A DNA stretch of 64,000 bases from Xanthomonas vasicola (GCF_000772705.2 NZ_JSBW02000086.1:1-64000); one strand, 5' to 3'. Counted from the stretch's first letter, positions 28,437-38,048 are shown. Made by a program: numbers and translations. The notes: generated by a model not told the origin, from the sequence alone.

Positions 28437-29141
28437 TCAGTCCGACACGCTTGCCAACGCCGCTGCTTCGGCGTGCAGTGCAGTGGTGTCGAACAACGGC
28501 AGCTGCGTATCGGTGCTGTCCACCAGCAGCGAAATCTCGGTGCAGCCCAGGATGATCGCTTGCGCACCGTGCTGGCCGAGGTCGGCCATGACCTGGCGGA
28601 CGTAAGCGCGTGATTCGGGCTTGATCACACCCTGGCAGAGTTCGTTGTAGATCACGCGATGCAACTCTTCGCGTGCATCGGCCGGCGGTACCAGTACGTC
28701 CAGGCCGCGCGCTTGCAGGCGCGCGCGATAAAACGGCTGCTCCATGGTGAAGCGCGTGCCGAGTAATCCGACCCGGTTGATGCCCGCTGCGACCAGTGCA
28801 TCGGCGGTGGCATCGGCGATATGCAGCAACGGTAGTGGTGTTGCAGACGTGATCGCGTCGGCAACGCAATGCATGGTGTTGGTGCACAGCACGATAAAGT
28901 CGGCGCCTCCTGCCTGCAGCGCACGTGCTGCTGCGGCCATCGCCTGACCAGCACCCTCCCAATCGCCGGCATGCTGCAGCCGCTCGATCGCATGGAAATT
29001 GACGCTGTACAGCAGCAACTTTGCAGAGTGCAGGCCGCCGCAGGCATGGCGCACGCGCTGGTTGATGATGCGGTAGTAGGGCAGGGTGGACTCCCAGCTC
29101 ATTCCACCGATCAAACCGATTGTTTTGCTTGGAACCGGCAT
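28437..29141 (-). CDS. Aspartate/glutamate racemase-family protein
   Basis: A 234-residue cofactor-independent racemase of the Asp/Glu/hydantoin family (YgeA-like). The start ATG 29141 has GGAG five bases upstream. Two catalytic cysteines are present, in VLCTNTMH and LGCTEIS, with the opening IGLIGGMSWEST and YYRIIN typical of aspartate racemase-like proteins. It would supply D-amino acids. It is not MurI in sequence, although it lies near murB. It follows the EamA gene by 143 bases and may or may not share its transcript. Confidence 0.82.
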   Translation of the reverse strand: MPVPSKTIGLIGGMSWESTLPYYRIINQRVRHACGGLHSAKLLLYSVNFHAIERLQHAGDWEGAGQAMAAAARALQAGGADFIVLCTNTMHCVADAITSATPLPLLHIADATADALVAAGINRVGLLGTRFTMEQPFYRARLQARGLDVLVPPADAREELHRVIYNELCQGVIKPESRAYVRQVMADLGQHGAQAIILGCTEISLLVDSTDTQLPLFDTTALHAEAAALASVSD

Positions 29142-29284
29142 GCGAACTCCATGGCAGTGCAGCGGATGACGAATCGCGCAGCGTGCAATGCAGCGCGTGC
29201 GCTGCGCATGAGGACTGAAGTGTAAGTCGGCAGTACCGACAAGACGCATGCCCGACCAGGCGCAGCCAGCTCAGCGAGCTTCGC

Positions 29285-30193
29285 TCACTCGCCCGGCTTG
29301 GCGCCTTCTACCGGTGCATGCGTGGCGGCGCGGCGCGCCAGCACGGTTTCGCGATGGGCGATGTAGACGTTGGCACCGATGATGATGGCTGCACCGATCA
29401 CGGTGTGGCGCTCGATCGCCTCGCCGAACAGCCACCAGCCCAGCAGCGCCACCAATGGCAGCTGCATGAAGCTGATCGGCTGCAATGCGGAGACCTCGCC
29501 CAGCTTGAGTGCGCGCGTCCAGAACAACTGCCCGGCGGTGCCGAAGATGCCGGTGGCCACCAACCACAGCCAATCGATGCCCTGCGGCCAGGTCCATTGG
29601 AATAGCGCCGGAATCAGCGACATCGGCACCCAGAACACGTAGGTGTAGAACACCACCGCGTCGGAGTCGTCTCTGCGCGAGAGCTGCTTGATCTGGATCG
29701 CGACGACGGCGCTGATCACCGCAGCCAACAGCGCAATCAATAGGCCGGGCGTGAATGTGGACGAGCCCGGCCGCAAAATCACCAACACGCCGATGAAGCC
29801 CGCCGCCACCGCCAGCCAGCGCCGCAGCCGCACCTGCTCATGCAGCCAGATGACGGCCAGCACGGTGACGAACAACGGGGTGGCGTAGGACAGCGAGATG
29901 GCCTGCGACAACGGCAGATGGCCAATCGCCCAGAACCCGCACAGCATCGAGGCCAGGCCGATGAGCGTGCGTGCCAGATAGTGCGGCAATTGCCGCGTGC
30001 GCGGCAGCGGCTTACCTGGCCGCACGATCAACGGCAGTAATGCCAACAGCCCGAAGGCATTGCGGAAAAACGCGATCCCGGTCGTCGCGATCGTGCTCGA
30101 TGCAAGCCGAATCGTGATCGCCATCAGACCGAAGGCGAAGGTACTGGTGAGCATCCACAACGCGGCACGCCGCGAGACCTGCGCTGCCGTCAC
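29285..30193 (-). CDS. EamA-family (drug/metabolite) transporter
   Basis: A permease of about 302 residues with ten helices in two EamA repeats: [17 protein letters not shown] with [20 protein letters not shown] in the first, and [24 protein letters not shown] with [13 protein letters not shown] in the second. The likely start is GTG 30193, giving a four-base GTGA overlap with murB; TTG 30196 is the alternative. It is the last gene of a five-gene operon. The substrate, probably an exported metabolite, is unknown. Confidence 0.82.
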   Translation of the reverse strand: MTAAQVSRRAALWMLTSTFAFGLMAITIRLASSTIATTGIAFFRNAFGLLALLPLIVRPGKPLPRTRQLPHYLARTLIGLASMLCGFWAIGHLPLSQAISLSYATPLFVTVLAVIWLHEQVRLRRWLAVAAGFIGVLVILRPGSSTFTPGLLIALLAAVISAVVAIQIKQLSRRDDSDAVVFYTYVFWVPMSLIPALFQWTWPQGIDWLWLVATGIFGTAGQLFWTRALKLGEVSALQPISFMQLPLVALLGWWLFGEAIERHTVIGAAIIIGANVYIAHRETVLARRAATHAPVEGAKPGE

Positions 30194-31242
30194 CAATGCG
30201 CCCCGATGATGCGCGGTTCCGGCTCCAGGATCACCGAATAGCGCTCGCGCACCGATTCGGCGATACGCCGAGCAAACTCCAGCAACTGCGCGCCGCTGGC
30301 GGTGCCGTAATTGACCAGCACCAGCGCATGCTCAGGCGACACGCCGGCATCGCCTTCGCGCTTACCTTTCCAGCCGCATTGCTCGATCAGCCAGGCTGCC
30401 GACAATTTGCCCTGGCGTGCATGCTCGCCTGGGTACACCGGCATGTCGGCAAAGCTGGCCTGCAACGCGGCGATTTGCTCGCTTGGCAGCAGCGGGTTCT
30501 TGAAGAAGCTACCTGCATTGCCAAGCACATCCGGGTCCGGCAACTTGCGCCGGCGGATATTGATGACCGCTTGCGCCACATCAGCGGCGCCCGCCAATTC
30601 GGCGCCCATGCTCGCCAGTTCCTCGCGAATGCCGGCGTAGTCCAGCCGCAGTTCGTGCAGCAGCGGCAGATTGAATTCCACCGCCACGATCAGATAACGC
30701 TCGGGTTGTTGCTTGAACACGCTTTCGCGATAACCGAACGCGCAGTCGGCCGCATCCAGCCGCACGAATTGCTGGCTGTGCCGATCGAAGGCTTCCACCA
30801 CATGGATGAAGTCGCCTACCTGCGCGCCGTACGCGCCGATGTTCTGGATCGGGCAGGCACCGACAGTGCCGGGAATCAAGGCCAGATTTTCCAGCCCCGA
30901 CAAGCCTTGCTGCAGCGAATACAGCACTAGCGCATGCCAATTCACGCCGGCACCGGCACGCACGATGGCGTGGTCGGCATGGTGCGCGATGATGACCATG
31001 TCGCGGTTTTCGAAACACAGCACGCAGCCCGGCGGGTCGCCAGCAAGCAACACATTGCTGCCGCTGCCCAGCGCCAGCAGCGGCTGATCGGCGATCTCGG
31101 GTGCGGCCAGTGCCTGCGGCAATGCCTCGGGCGCGTGGACGCTGAGCAGCCAGCGCGCGGTGGCTTGGACATGGAAGGTATTGAGCGCGCGCAGCGGCGC
31201 ATGCTCGCTCAGCTGCCAGCCGGCTTGCGTTGTGTCGCTCAT
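30190..31242 (-). CDS. murB: UDP-N-acetylenolpyruvoylglucosamine reductase
   Basis: MurB reduces UDP-GlcNAc-enolpyruvate to UDP-MurNAc in peptidoglycan synthesis, with bound FAD. The 350-residue product is the long (type I, E. coli-like) form: [10 protein letters not shown], the FAD-binding [14 protein letters not shown] and [27 protein letters not shown], and the proton-donating Ser in NAGSFFKNP. The start ATG 31242 overlaps the pyrD stop (ATGA). Coupling with pyrD links wall and pyrimidine synthesis on one mRNA. Confidence 0.95.
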   Translation of the reverse strand: MSDTTQAGWQLSEHAPLRALNTFHVQATARWLLSVHAPEALPQALAAPEIADQPLLALGSGSNVLLAGDPPGCVLCFENRDMVIIAHHADHAIVRAGAGVNWHALVLYSLQQGLSGLENLALIPGTVGACPIQNIGAYGAQVGDFIHVVEAFDRHSQQFVRLDAADCAFGYRESVFKQQPERYLIVAVEFNLPLLHELRLDYAGIREELASMGAELAGAADVAQAVINIRRRKLPDPDVLGNAGSFFKNPLLPSEQIAALQASFADMPVYPGEHARQGKLSAAWLIEQCGWKGKREGDAGVSPEHALVLVNYGTASGAQLLEFARRIAESVRERYSVILEPEPRIIGAHW

Positions 31243-32294
31243 AACGGCGACACCGCACCGCCGCTGGGTGCCTCGCGGCGGCGGCGGATGGCATTGACGC
31301 ATTCACCGATGAGCTGCGGGCCGCGATACACCAACCCGCTATAGCACTGCACCAGGCTCGCACCGGCCGCCATCTTGGCCACCGCATCCGCGCCGGAGTT
31401 GATGCCACCCACGCCGATCAATGGAATCGATTCGGGCAGCCGCGCGCGCAAACGTCGCAGCACCAGCGTGGATTGCCCCAGCAGCGGCGCACCAGACAGG
31501 CCGCCGGCTTCCGCAGCCAACGGGTGATTGGCGATCAAGGTGCGCGTCACCGTGGTGTTGGTGGCGATCACGCCATCCACAGCAAGGTCGGCCAGCACGC
31601 GTGCGGCGGCATCGATGTCACGGTCGTTGAGGTCCGGCGCGACTTTCACCAGCATCGGCACGCGCTTGCCGTGCTGCGCGCCCAGCGCTTCCTGGGTTTC
31701 GCGCAAGTCGGAAATCAGGCGACGCAGCGATTGTTCCTCCTGCAACTCGCGCAATCCGGCGGTATTGGGCGAGGAGATGTTGACCGTGATGTAGTCGGCC
31801 AGCGGATACACGCGTTCCATGCAATAGCGGTAGTCGCTGGTGGCCTCTTCGTTGGGCGTGTCCTTGTTCTTGCCGATGTTGATGCCAAGCAGGCCACCAC
31901 GGCGGCGCGCGCGCTGCACATTGGCCACCAGCGCATCCACGCCCAGATTGTTGAAGCCCATGCGGTTGATCACCGCCTGGTACTCGGGCAAGCGGAACAT
32001 GCGCGGCTTGGGGTTGCCCTCCTGCGCGCGCGGCGTCACCGTGCCGATTTCGACGAAGCCGAAACCCAGCGCAAGCAAGGCATCGATATGCTCGCCGTTT
32101 TTGTCCAGCCCGGCACCCAGTCCAACCGGGTTGGGGAACATCAAGCCGAAGGCCGGCGTGGGCAGCGGCACCGGGCGCTTGGCCAGCAGCGACGTGGTGC
32201 CGGTGCGATACGCGGTGTCGATGGAGCGCAATGCCAGCGCGTGGGCGCGCTCGGCATCGAGAGAAAACAGCAAGGGGCGGGCAAGCGAATACAT
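31239..32294 (-). CDS. pyrD: Dihydroorotate dehydrogenase (quinone), class 2
   Basis: PyrD oxidises dihydroorotate to orotate, passing electrons to quinone at the inner membrane. The 351-residue product has the class 2 N-terminal helical extension ([18 protein letters not shown]), then [35 protein letters not shown], the catalytic Ser in VNISSPNT, and [20 protein letters not shown] with [13 protein letters not shown] for FMN binding. It follows the methyltransferase gene by five bases and overlaps murB. Confidence 0.95.
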   Translation of the reverse strand: MYSLARPLLFSLDAERAHALALRSIDTAYRTGTTSLLAKRPVPLPTPAFGLMFPNPVGLGAGLDKNGEHIDALLALGFGFVEIGTVTPRAQEGNPKPRMFRLPEYQAVINRMGFNNLGVDALVANVQRARRRGGLLGINIGKNKDTPNEEATSDYRYCMERVYPLADYITVNISSPNTAGLRELQEEQSLRRLISDLRETQEALGAQHGKRVPMLVKVAPDLNDRDIDAAARVLADLAVDGVIATNTTVTRTLIANHPLAAEAGGLSGAPLLGQSTLVLRRLRARLPESIPLIGVGGINSGADAVAKMAAGASLVQCYSGLVYRGPQLIGECVNAIRRRREAPSGGAVSPL

Positions 32295-32299
32295 GCGGG

Positions 32300-33067
32300 T
32301 TAGTTCAATCTCCCGGCGAAAACGCGGGTTTGGTATTGGAAGTCGATCAGCCCATCGTGTGCATACGCATCGAACAGCGTGCGCAGCGCGGCGAGCATGG
32401 GGGCATGACGTGGGTCGTGCGCAAGCGGGGCGTACGAGGACGACAGCAGGCGGCCGCGCAAGCCATCGAAGTCCAATCGCTGCACATTCGGGAAGCGTGC
32501 CGTCGCGCGAAAACCCTCGCCGAACCACGCCTGCATGGTGGCGTCGTCCTGATAACGCTCGGCTACTGCAGAATAGTCGGTGCCGTAATCCAGCAGCAGT
32601 TGCTCGTAGCCGCGCAGGAAGGCAGTGCTGTCCAGTTCGCGCGAATTCCAGTACACCACCGCCAGCCCGCCGGGTTGCAGGATGCGCGCCCATTCGTCGC
32701 GCACGGCTTGCATGTCGAACCAGTGGAAGGCCTGCGCAGCAGAGACCATGCCGACGCTGGCATCGGCCAGCCCGGTGGCTTCGGCGGTGCCGTCGATCGC
32801 CTGAAACTTGGGGAATTCCGCCAGCCACTGCAGCGCGGCTTCGCGCATGGCCGGGTTGGGCTCTACCGCGGTGACCGCATACCCGGCTTCCAGAAACAGG
32901 CGGCTGGAAATGCCGGTGCCGGCGCCGATATCGGCGATCCTCGTCGCTGGCGTCACGCCCAGTTCTTCATGCAGCCAGCGCAGCAACTGCGGCGGATAAC
33001 TCGGCCGGTAGCGCACGTAGGCCGCCACACGGTCGTTAAAGCGCTGAGCGGAGGAGGGCGCGGCCAT
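32300..33067 (-). CDS. SAM-dependent methyltransferase (class I)
   Basis: A 255-residue class I methyltransferase. Motif I is [20 protein letters not shown], followed by [12 protein letters not shown] (acidic residue binding the ribose) and [19 protein letters not shown], close to Methyltransf_11/25 proteins of the UbiE/BioC type. The substrate is unknown. It lies two bases after the DUF4190 gene and five bases before pyrD. Confidence 0.82.
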   Translation of the reverse strand: MAAPSSAQRFNDRVAAYVRYRPSYPPQLLRWLHEELGVTPATRIADIGAGTGISSRLFLEAGYAVTAVEPNPAMREAALQWLAEFPKFQAIDGTAEATGLADASVGMVSAAQAFHWFDMQAVRDEWARILQPGGLAVVYWNSRELDSTAFLRGYEQLLLDYGTDYSAVAERYQDDATMQAWFGEGFRATARFPNVQRLDFDGLRGRLLSSSYAPLAHDPRHAPMLAALRTLFDAYAHDGLIDFQYQTRVFAGRLN

Positions 33068-33069
33068 GC

Positions 33070-33357
33070 TCAACTGTTGGCAGCCGCGAGCCAGGCCATG
33101 CCGCCGAAGAACAGCAGGAAAAACGCGATTCCCACCACCCACAGCGCCACCGCCAGCCAGCCCATGATCAAGCCGCCGATGGCCAGGCCGTCGCCGTCCA
33201 GACCCTGCGGATTGCGGCGGATTTCCGCGCGCGCCAGGTGGCCGGTGATAATGGCGCAGATGCTGCCCAGGAACGGGATCAGCGTCCAGCCGAGAATGCC
33301 TGCGACCAGGCTGACGATCGCCATGGCGCTGGTCTGTCGAACGACAACGTTCATCAT
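33070..33357 (-). CDS. DUF4190-type small membrane protein
   Basis: A 95-residue protein with two long hydrophobic helices (about residues 10-40 and 55-90), separated by GHLARAEIRRNPQGLDGDGLA, which matches the conserved DUF4190 loop (GxxARxxI..). Function unknown. It heads the tight operon with the methyltransferase, pyrD, murB and EamA genes. The neighbouring ATG at 33354 is an alternative start. Confidence 0.75.
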   Translation of the reverse strand: MMNVVVRQTSAMAIVSLVAGILGWTLIPFLGSICAIITGHLARAEIRRNPQGLDGDGLAIGGLIMGWLAVALWVVGIAFFLLFFGGMAWLAAANS

Positions 33358-33927
33358 GAACTCCTTGAAGGGCGGGCAGCCGAGGGCTGGCGTCGCACGA
33401 TTATCCCAGAGCCGCCGGGCAAAAGGCGTGCCGTTTGCGGCGAAACGCAGTCGGGTGGGCGTGATGAGTCGAATTTGACGGGTTGAACAGGCTGATCTGG
33501 CCGTCTTGGTGCTGCTGCTGACGGGCGAGGTGGCTTGGCTAGGCCGGTGAGTCAGGCCATGCGATTCGCGCTTTCGGCTCTGTCATTTGTAGGTCGGTCA
33601 GCTGGGTGCTGCAATCCAAGCTGAGAGTGGCGGCCGGGCACCGTATCGTGCAGAGAGAGGCTCTCGGTTTCCTGTCGACCTGCATCCGGAGACGCAGTCA
33701 GTCCCTCTCAGCCTGCTGCATCCGTATGTTGCCGCAGCACGGCCGCATGGCAGAACAGGCGTGTCGGCAGCTGCCAGACGCGCGTTAAAGCCTTCGAGTG
33801 GCCAGCGAAACGCAGCGAATCGCGGGCGTGAGCCGCGCGCTCAGCCATGGGCCGCATGGCAGGCGACTTGCCCGGCAACGACCGCGTCCGCCTGACGGCG
33901 GCGCGGTGCTCTTCTAGCCGCTTCCGA
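33358..33927. other. Intergenic region, no gene seen
   Basis: The 570 bases upstream of the DUF4190 operon and downstream of the aldehyde dehydrogenase must hold the operon promoter. No supported gene, terminator with a T-run or repeat was recognised; short open frames here lack family signals. Confidence 0.45.
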
Positions 33928-35460
33928 TCAAAGATCGAACTTGATGCCCTGGGCAAGCGGGAGCGAATCGGAGTAGTTGATGGTGTTGGTCTGACGACGC
34001 ATATACACCTTCCACGCATCCGAGCCAGACTCGCGACCGCCGCCGGTTTCCTTCTCGCCACCGAACGCGCCGCCGATCTCCGCACCCGAGGTGCCGATAT
34101 TGACGTTGGCAATGCCGCAATCGCTGCCGGCCGCCGACAGGAACTTCTCGGCCGCTTTGAGGTTCTGGGTGAAGATCGACGACGACAGGCCTTGCGGCAC
34201 GCCGTTCTGCAGCTCGATTGCCTCATCCAGCGTGCTGTACTTCATCACGTACAGGATCGGCGCGAAGGTCTCGTGCTGCACCACTTCGTCGCTGTTCTGC
34301 AGCCCGGTGACAATCGCCGGCAACACGAAGTTGCCCGGGCCATCGATCGCCGTGCCGCCCACTTCGACCGTGCCGCCGGCCGCCTTGGCCTTGGCGATCG
34401 AGTCGAGGAACTGTTGGACGGCGCCCTGGCTGTTGAGCGGGCCCATCAGGTTTGCGGGGTCAGTTGGGTCGCCAATCTTGCTGTCGAGCTGCTTGTACGC
34501 CTTGACCAGGGTCGCCAGCACGTTGTCGTAAATGGATTCGTGCACGATCAGGCGGCGGGTGGTGGTGCAGCGCTGCCCGGCAGTGCCGACAGCGCCGAAC
34601 ACGATGCCGGGAATCGCCAGCTTCAGGTCGGCGGTTCCGTCCAGGATGATGGCGTTGTTGCCGCCCAGTTCCAGCAGGCAACGGCCCAGGCGATGGGCGA
34701 CCTTTTCGGCGACCACGCGGCCGACCTGGGTCGAGCCGGTGAAGCTGATCAGCGGCACGCGCTTGTCTTCGACCAGCTTTTCCGACAGTGCCGTACCGGC
34801 ATCGTTGATCAGGAAGAAGATGTCCGGGAAGCCCGCGTCCTTCAATGCCGCGCTGCAGATCTTCATTGTCGCGATTGCGGTCAGCGGCGTCTTGTTGGAC
34901 GGCTTCCAGATGCAGATATCGCCGCAAATCGCCGCCAAAAACGCATTCCAGGCCCACACTGCGACCGGGAAGTTGAACGCGCTGATGATGCCTACCAGGC
35001 CCAGCGGCTGATACTGCTCATACATGCGGTGGCCGGGGCGCTCCGAATGCATGGTGTAGCCGTAGAGCATGCGGCTCTGGCCGAGCGCGAAGTCGGCAAT
35101 GTCGATCATCTCCTGCACTTCGCCATCGCCTTCCGGCTTGCTCTTGCCCATTTCCAGCGCCACCAGCGAACCGAGCGCATCCTTGTGCGCACGCAGCGCC
35201 TCGCCACACAAACGCACCGCCTCGCCCCGACGTGGCGCCGGCGTCGTACGCCACACCTTGAAAGCCGCCTGCGCGCGCTGGAGGATCAGCTCGTAATCTT
35301 CTTGCGTGGTGGCTTGCACCTCGGCGATCACCGCATTGGTGGTTGGATTGAGCGGCTGCAGCACCCCGGCGCCGGTGGCCTGCGACCAGGTCGCCTCGCC
35401 AAGATAGGTGCCGGAATTGGACGCAGCGAGGTCGAGCGCCTTGAGCAGGTCAGCGGACAT
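33928..35460 (-). CDS. Aldehyde dehydrogenase, ALDH7 (aminoadipate semialdehyde) type
   Basis: A 510-residue NAD-dependent aldehyde dehydrogenase. AGGAG stands five bases before ATG 35460. NAD-binding [13 protein letters not shown] and GSTQVGR, catalytic Glu in [10 protein letters not shown], catalytic Cys in [11 protein letters not shown], and the C-terminal [22 protein letters not shown] are all present. The GGNNAI form and the GGEKxTGGGRE tail point to ALDH7 (antiquitin, AmaB), which oxidises L-aminoadipate semialdehyde in lysine breakdown. No other lysine catabolic gene is adjacent, so the in vivo substrate is an inference. Confidence 0.88.
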   Translation of the reverse strand: MSADLLKALDLAASNSGTYLGEATWSQATGAGVLQPLNPTTNAVIAEVQATTQEDYELILQRAQAAFKVWRTTPAPRRGEAVRLCGEALRAHKDALGSLVALEMGKSKPEGDGEVQEMIDIADFALGQSRMLYGYTMHSERPGHRMYEQYQPLGLVGIISAFNFPVAVWAWNAFLAAICGDICIWKPSNKTPLTAIATMKICSAALKDAGFPDIFFLINDAGTALSEKLVEDKRVPLISFTGSTQVGRVVAEKVAHRLGRCLLELGGNNAIILDGTADLKLAIPGIVFGAVGTAGQRCTTTRRLIVHESIYDNVLATLVKAYKQLDSKIGDPTDPANLMGPLNSQGAVQQFLDSIAKAKAAGGTVEVGGTAIDGPGNFVLPAIVTGLQNSDEVVQHETFAPILYVMKYSTLDEAIELQNGVPQGLSSSIFTQNLKAAEKFLSAAGSDCGIANVNIGTSGAEIGGAFGGEKETGGGRESGSDAWKVYMRRQTNTINYSDSLPLAQGIKFDL

Positions 35461-35596
35461 GGGATCTCCTGGAAACAGTGGCGGTCGCGCGGCGGCAAGG
35501 CCGGCCACGACACGGGGATAGCCGCCGATTTTAGCAGGCTCCGCCGTCCAGCTACCGGCTTGGCAATCGCAACGATCGTGCGACAATGCTGCCCTT

Positions 35597-35673
35597 GGCC
35601 CCGTAGCTCAGCTGGATAGAGCGTCCCCCTCCTAAGGGGAAGGTCGCCCGTTCGAATCGGGCCGGGGTCACCA
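35597..35673 (+). tRNA. tRNA-Arg (anticodon CCU)
   Basis: The 77-base gene with encoded CCA has acceptor stem GGCCCCG/CGGGGTC, D arm GCTC..GAGC, anticodon loop CTCCTAA (anticodon CCT) and a T arm containing GTTCGAATC. Its 3' half is a common integration site for tyrosine-recombinase elements, and an integrase remnant lies 1 kb downstream. Confidence 0.95.
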
Positions 35674-35823
35674 AAAATCAATGGCTTAGGTGCTTGCGGG
35701 ATTAGCCGTTTCTGCATATTGCAGTGGATATCCACAAGGCATTGCCACAGCTGCCACAGTCCACTTTGAGAATTGCTCAGACGGTCTGGGCAAGCGGCTT
35801 GCACTTGGGCGAGAGGTACAAAC

Positions 35824-36240
35824 ATGCAGCACAAAGCCGTCGGGGTTGGGTCCATTCGCTACTACTTGATAGTGAATGCCGCGCTTGGGCTTGCTGGCTT
35901 CGTTTGCCTCGTTATGGGCACTTTGAGCGCGATTAGAATTGAGACTACGGCTGCCTTGGCACTTTTGGGCACGGGTATCGCACTGCTTTTTGCGTCCACT
36001 ATCGAGCGTTTCGAGAGCATCAAGGGGCTTGGAATTGAAGCCAAGCAGCGTCAGTTAGACGCGACGTTGGTGCAGGCGGAGGTCATCCTTGCTCGCATTA
36101 AGGAAATTGCCGAGATTGTCGGCGGCAACCTCTTAGACCTACAACTTAAGTCGGGATATATAAATGATGTGCCCAGAGCGGAAACGCTCTATGAGTTGCT
36201 TCAGAAAATAAGTGAGCAATCTACGCGCTCTCGGGTCTAG
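35824..36240 (+). CDS. Hypothetical membrane protein of an element remnant
   Basis: A 138-residue protein starting at ATG 35824 behind GAGAGG. Two hydrophobic helices (about residues 12-34 and 42-60) are followed by a charged, probably coiled-coil C-terminal half (QRQLDATLVQAEVILARIKEIAEIVGG). GC is clearly lower than in neighbouring genes. No family is recognised. It sits between tRNA-Arg and an integrase remnant, so it is probably cargo of an integrated element; the next gene overlaps its end. Confidence 0.5.
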   Translation: MQHKAVGVGSIRYYLIVNAALGLAGFVCLVMGTLSAIRIETTAALALLGTGIALLFASTIERFESIKGLGIEAKQRQLDATLVQAEVILARIKEIAEIVGGNLLDLQLKSGYINDVPRAETLYELLQKISEQSTRSRV

Positions 36241-36656
36241 CCAAAATACTGTGATGGCTACAGCGGAGCCGACGTTGAGATATCTTTTGCTGACTTTGGT
36301 CCGCCAGCTTGTTAAACCAGTTGTTGAAGAGGTGGATGCAATGATCAAGAGGGCTCAAGAAATTTCAAAGTTGGTGCAGATCAGTTCAAAACCCTGATGC
36401 AGACAAGCAGATTGATTTGCTTCGCGAAGAATTGGCGTATATCAGCGCCCCGTGGAAATGGCCAATTGAATCTGTCCCCGAGCTGCTACAGGATAGTCTG
36501 CTCCGAGGGCAACTTGGAACCCTTGCGTCCGCGCGTGAAGCGTTGAATGAACTGCGCAGTCTTGCGCCTGATATGAAGTTGCTTGTAACCGAGATGAAAC
36601 TTTTGCATCCACAGCGGTGGTTCGATTTCGTCGAAAAAGCGCTAGTCAAAGCTTAA
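36212..36656 (+). pseudogene. Hypothetical gene interrupted by a +1 frameshift at CCC-TGA
   Basis: Two frames make one plausible protein. The first (GTG 36212 or ATG 36254) ends in VQISSKP followed by TGA at 36395-36397. The next frame continues directly with DADKQIDLLREELAYISAPW and runs to the stop at 36656. Moving one base forward at CCC-TGA joins them into about 130-147 helical residues. It is either a one-base insertion in the AAAACCC stretch or a programmed +1 shift. No family is recognised. GC is low, like the gene before it, with which it overlaps by 29 bases. Confidence 0.45.
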
Positions 36657-36771
36657 TCTTACGCACAGCTTCGCTATCCCCCTCTGGTGTCAGGTGCGCG
36701 TAGTATTTGTCTGTTGTCGCGTAGTCCGCGTGGCCTGCCAAGGTCTGAATTCTGCGTAAGGCAACGCCGGC
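36646..36771 (-). pseudogene. C-terminal remnant of a tyrosine recombinase (integrase)
   Basis: Translating the minus strand from about 36768 to the stop at 36646 gives GVALRRIQTLAGHADYATTD then KYYAHLTPEGDSEAVRKIKL. This is the end of an XerC/phage-type integrase: LAGH holds the conserved His or Trp-box region and KYYAHL the catalytic Tyr. Upstream the similarity stops at about 36772, although the frame stays open for some codons. The remnant overlaps the 3' end of the hypothetical gene by 11 bases. Together with tRNA-Arg 1 kb away it marks the scar of an integrated element. Confidence 0.7.
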
Positions 36772-36958
36772 TATCGACGTCCCCCCGATTTTGAGTAGCA
36801 CATCAGTTTGTAGTCCGATTGGCTACCGCGAGGAGATTGGGACATGACGGCGCGAATCCGTACGGGGTTAGCTGAGTGCGGACTCGCTATTTGCGTATTC
36901 ACGGCTTGCACAGAAGCTCTGCCAGGCTGACGGCCGCGGATCACAGACCACAACAGGC

Positions 36959-37459
36959 ATGACCCAACGAAGTTCAAAAAAACCACAATGGTTTGGCCTT
37001 CTCGGCTGGCTGGTGCTGTGCTACGCCGTCGCCGGGCTGGGCGCGATGGCGTCGATCCAGGCGGCCAGCTTTTATGCGCAGCTGCAGCGGCCGGCATGGG
37101 CGCCGCCGGGGTGGTTGTTCGGGCCGGTGTGGACGGCGTTGTACGGGATGATGGCGGTGTCGGTCTGGTTGGTGTGGCGCCGTGGGGGATGGGCTGGCGC
37201 GCGTGTGGCGCTGACACTTTTCCTGGTGCAGCTGGCACTCAATGCGCTGTGGAGCTGGTTGTTCTTTGCGTGGCATCTGGGGGCGTGGGCGTTCGCGGAC
37301 ATCGTGGCGCTGTGGCTGGTGCTGGCGGCGACCATCGGTGTGTTTGCGAAGAGGCAAGCTCTGGCGGTGTGGTTGTTGGTGCCGTATCTGGCGTGGGTGA
37401 GCTTTGCGGCGGCGCTCAATTTTTCGGTCTGGCAACTCAACCCTCAGGTGCTTGGCTGA
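36959..37459 (+). CDS. tspO: TspO/MBR-family protein
   Basis: A 166-residue five-helix membrane protein rich in Trp. WAPPGWLFGPVWTALYGMMA (residues 42-61) and NALWSWLFFAWHLGAWAFAD are the typical TspO blocks, and WVSFAAALNFSVWQLNP is the usual end. Bacterial TspO proteins bind porphyrins or cholesterol-like ligands and modulate tetrapyrrole and stress responses. It is monocistronic here, beyond the integrase scar, with normal high GC. Confidence 0.9.
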   Translation: MTQRSSKKPQWFGLLGWLVLCYAVAGLGAMASIQAASFYAQLQRPAWAPPGWLFGPVWTALYGMMAVSVWLVWRRGGWAGARVALTLFLVQLALNALWSWLFFAWHLGAWAFADIVALWLVLAATIGVFAKRQALAVWLLVPYLAWVSFAAALNFSVWQLNPQVLG

Positions 37460-37787
37460 TCTGCGCTGCTGACCTTGGCTCGCACCGATTCGGGGTTGCG
37501 ATAGCGACGATCTGTTGCTTGATGCGAAGTTGTCTGTTGCTTGAAGCAACATGCTGCCTGCAGCGATGTGATGCATCGAGCGCTGGCGATCCAGTCAGCC
37601 TATCGCGTCAGCCGAGCGCATGGCTCCACCAAGCTAAGGTTAGAAACCTGCGCAGCATGGCTCTGCAACGCCGCTTCAAAAGTTTCCATAGCAATCAATT
37701 GCTTGCGCGCACAGTGCTTAAATCCCTGAGCGGCAAGGTTTTCTGTTCCGTGCGCCAAGCGCGCACGGTTGCCCATTCACGCAATGC
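37460..37787. other. Intergenic region with a small perfect palindrome
   Basis: The 330 bases between tspO and the thr leader hold no supported gene. TGTTGCTT-G-AAGCAACA at 37535-37551 is a perfect palindrome, and TGTTGCTTGA is also found in direct orientation at 37513-37522. It could close the tspO transcript or bind a regulator. Confidence 0.4.
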
Positions 37788-37793
37788 TTGACA
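37788..37793 (+). promoter_or_regulatory. -35 box of the thr operon promoter
   Basis: A consensus TTGACA lies 31 bases before the leader ATG at 37824. A -10 box about 17-18 bases later is weak (TCTTTT, 37812-37817). Transcription would then begin close to 37824, making the leader peptide nearly leaderless. Confidence 0.4.
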
Positions 37794-37823
37794 GGCCTCG
37801 GCCTGGTGATGTCTTTTGCATGC

Positions 37824-37955
37824 ATGGGTAACGCCTCTGCCATCGCTTTGCTTCTCTGCCAGCCGCTGCTTCGAGCAGGTGCGGGCGTGGCCGGCATTAC
37901 CATCATTATTACTACCGCCACCATTCGCCCGGTGCGGTCCGTCGTCTTCGCGTAA
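37824..37955 (+). CDS. thrL: thr operon leader peptide
   Basis: A 43-residue leader (48 if ATG 37809 is used) ends 93 bases before thrA. Its core at 37896-37925 reads Ile-Thr-Ile-Ile-Ile-Thr-Thr-Ala-Thr-Ile: nine of ten codons are for Thr or Ile, the two end products that control this operon in enterics. The last codons (CCG GTG CGG) overlap a segment that can pair with the attenuator hairpin. Ribosome stalling at these codons when charged tRNA-Thr or tRNA-Ile is scarce would allow read-through into thrA. This is inferred from sequence; the mechanism is known for E. coli thrL. Confidence 0.8.
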   Translation: MGNASAIALLLCQPLLRAGAGVAGITIIITTATIRPVRSVVFA

Positions 37956-38010
37956 CTTCCGAAAACAACGGCCCCGCACCCGGATCAGGATGCGGGGGCT
38001 TCCCTCTCTC
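37931..38010 (+). terminator. Attenuator of the thr operon with alternative antiterminator
   Basis: The terminator stem GCCCCGCA (37971-37978) pairs with TGCGGGGC within 37991-37999, and a pyrimidine tract TTCCCTCTCTC follows. The competing antiterminator is GGTGCGG (37931-37937, in the leader codons) with CCGCACC (37974-37980), the 5' arm of the terminator. A possible first hairpin is GGGCG (37883-37887) with CGCCC (37926-37930). These mutually exclusive pairings are the classical amino-acid attenuation layout. Confidence 0.75.
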
Positions 38011-38048
38011 ATCTGATGCGGACGGGGCCTCCCCAACGAGGTCTGTCG

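Noticed and set aside
36852..36870. Possible attachment repeat of tRNA-Arg (CGAATC..CGGGGT)
   Set aside because: Only about 14 of 19 bases match with a gap needed; too weak to call an att site.
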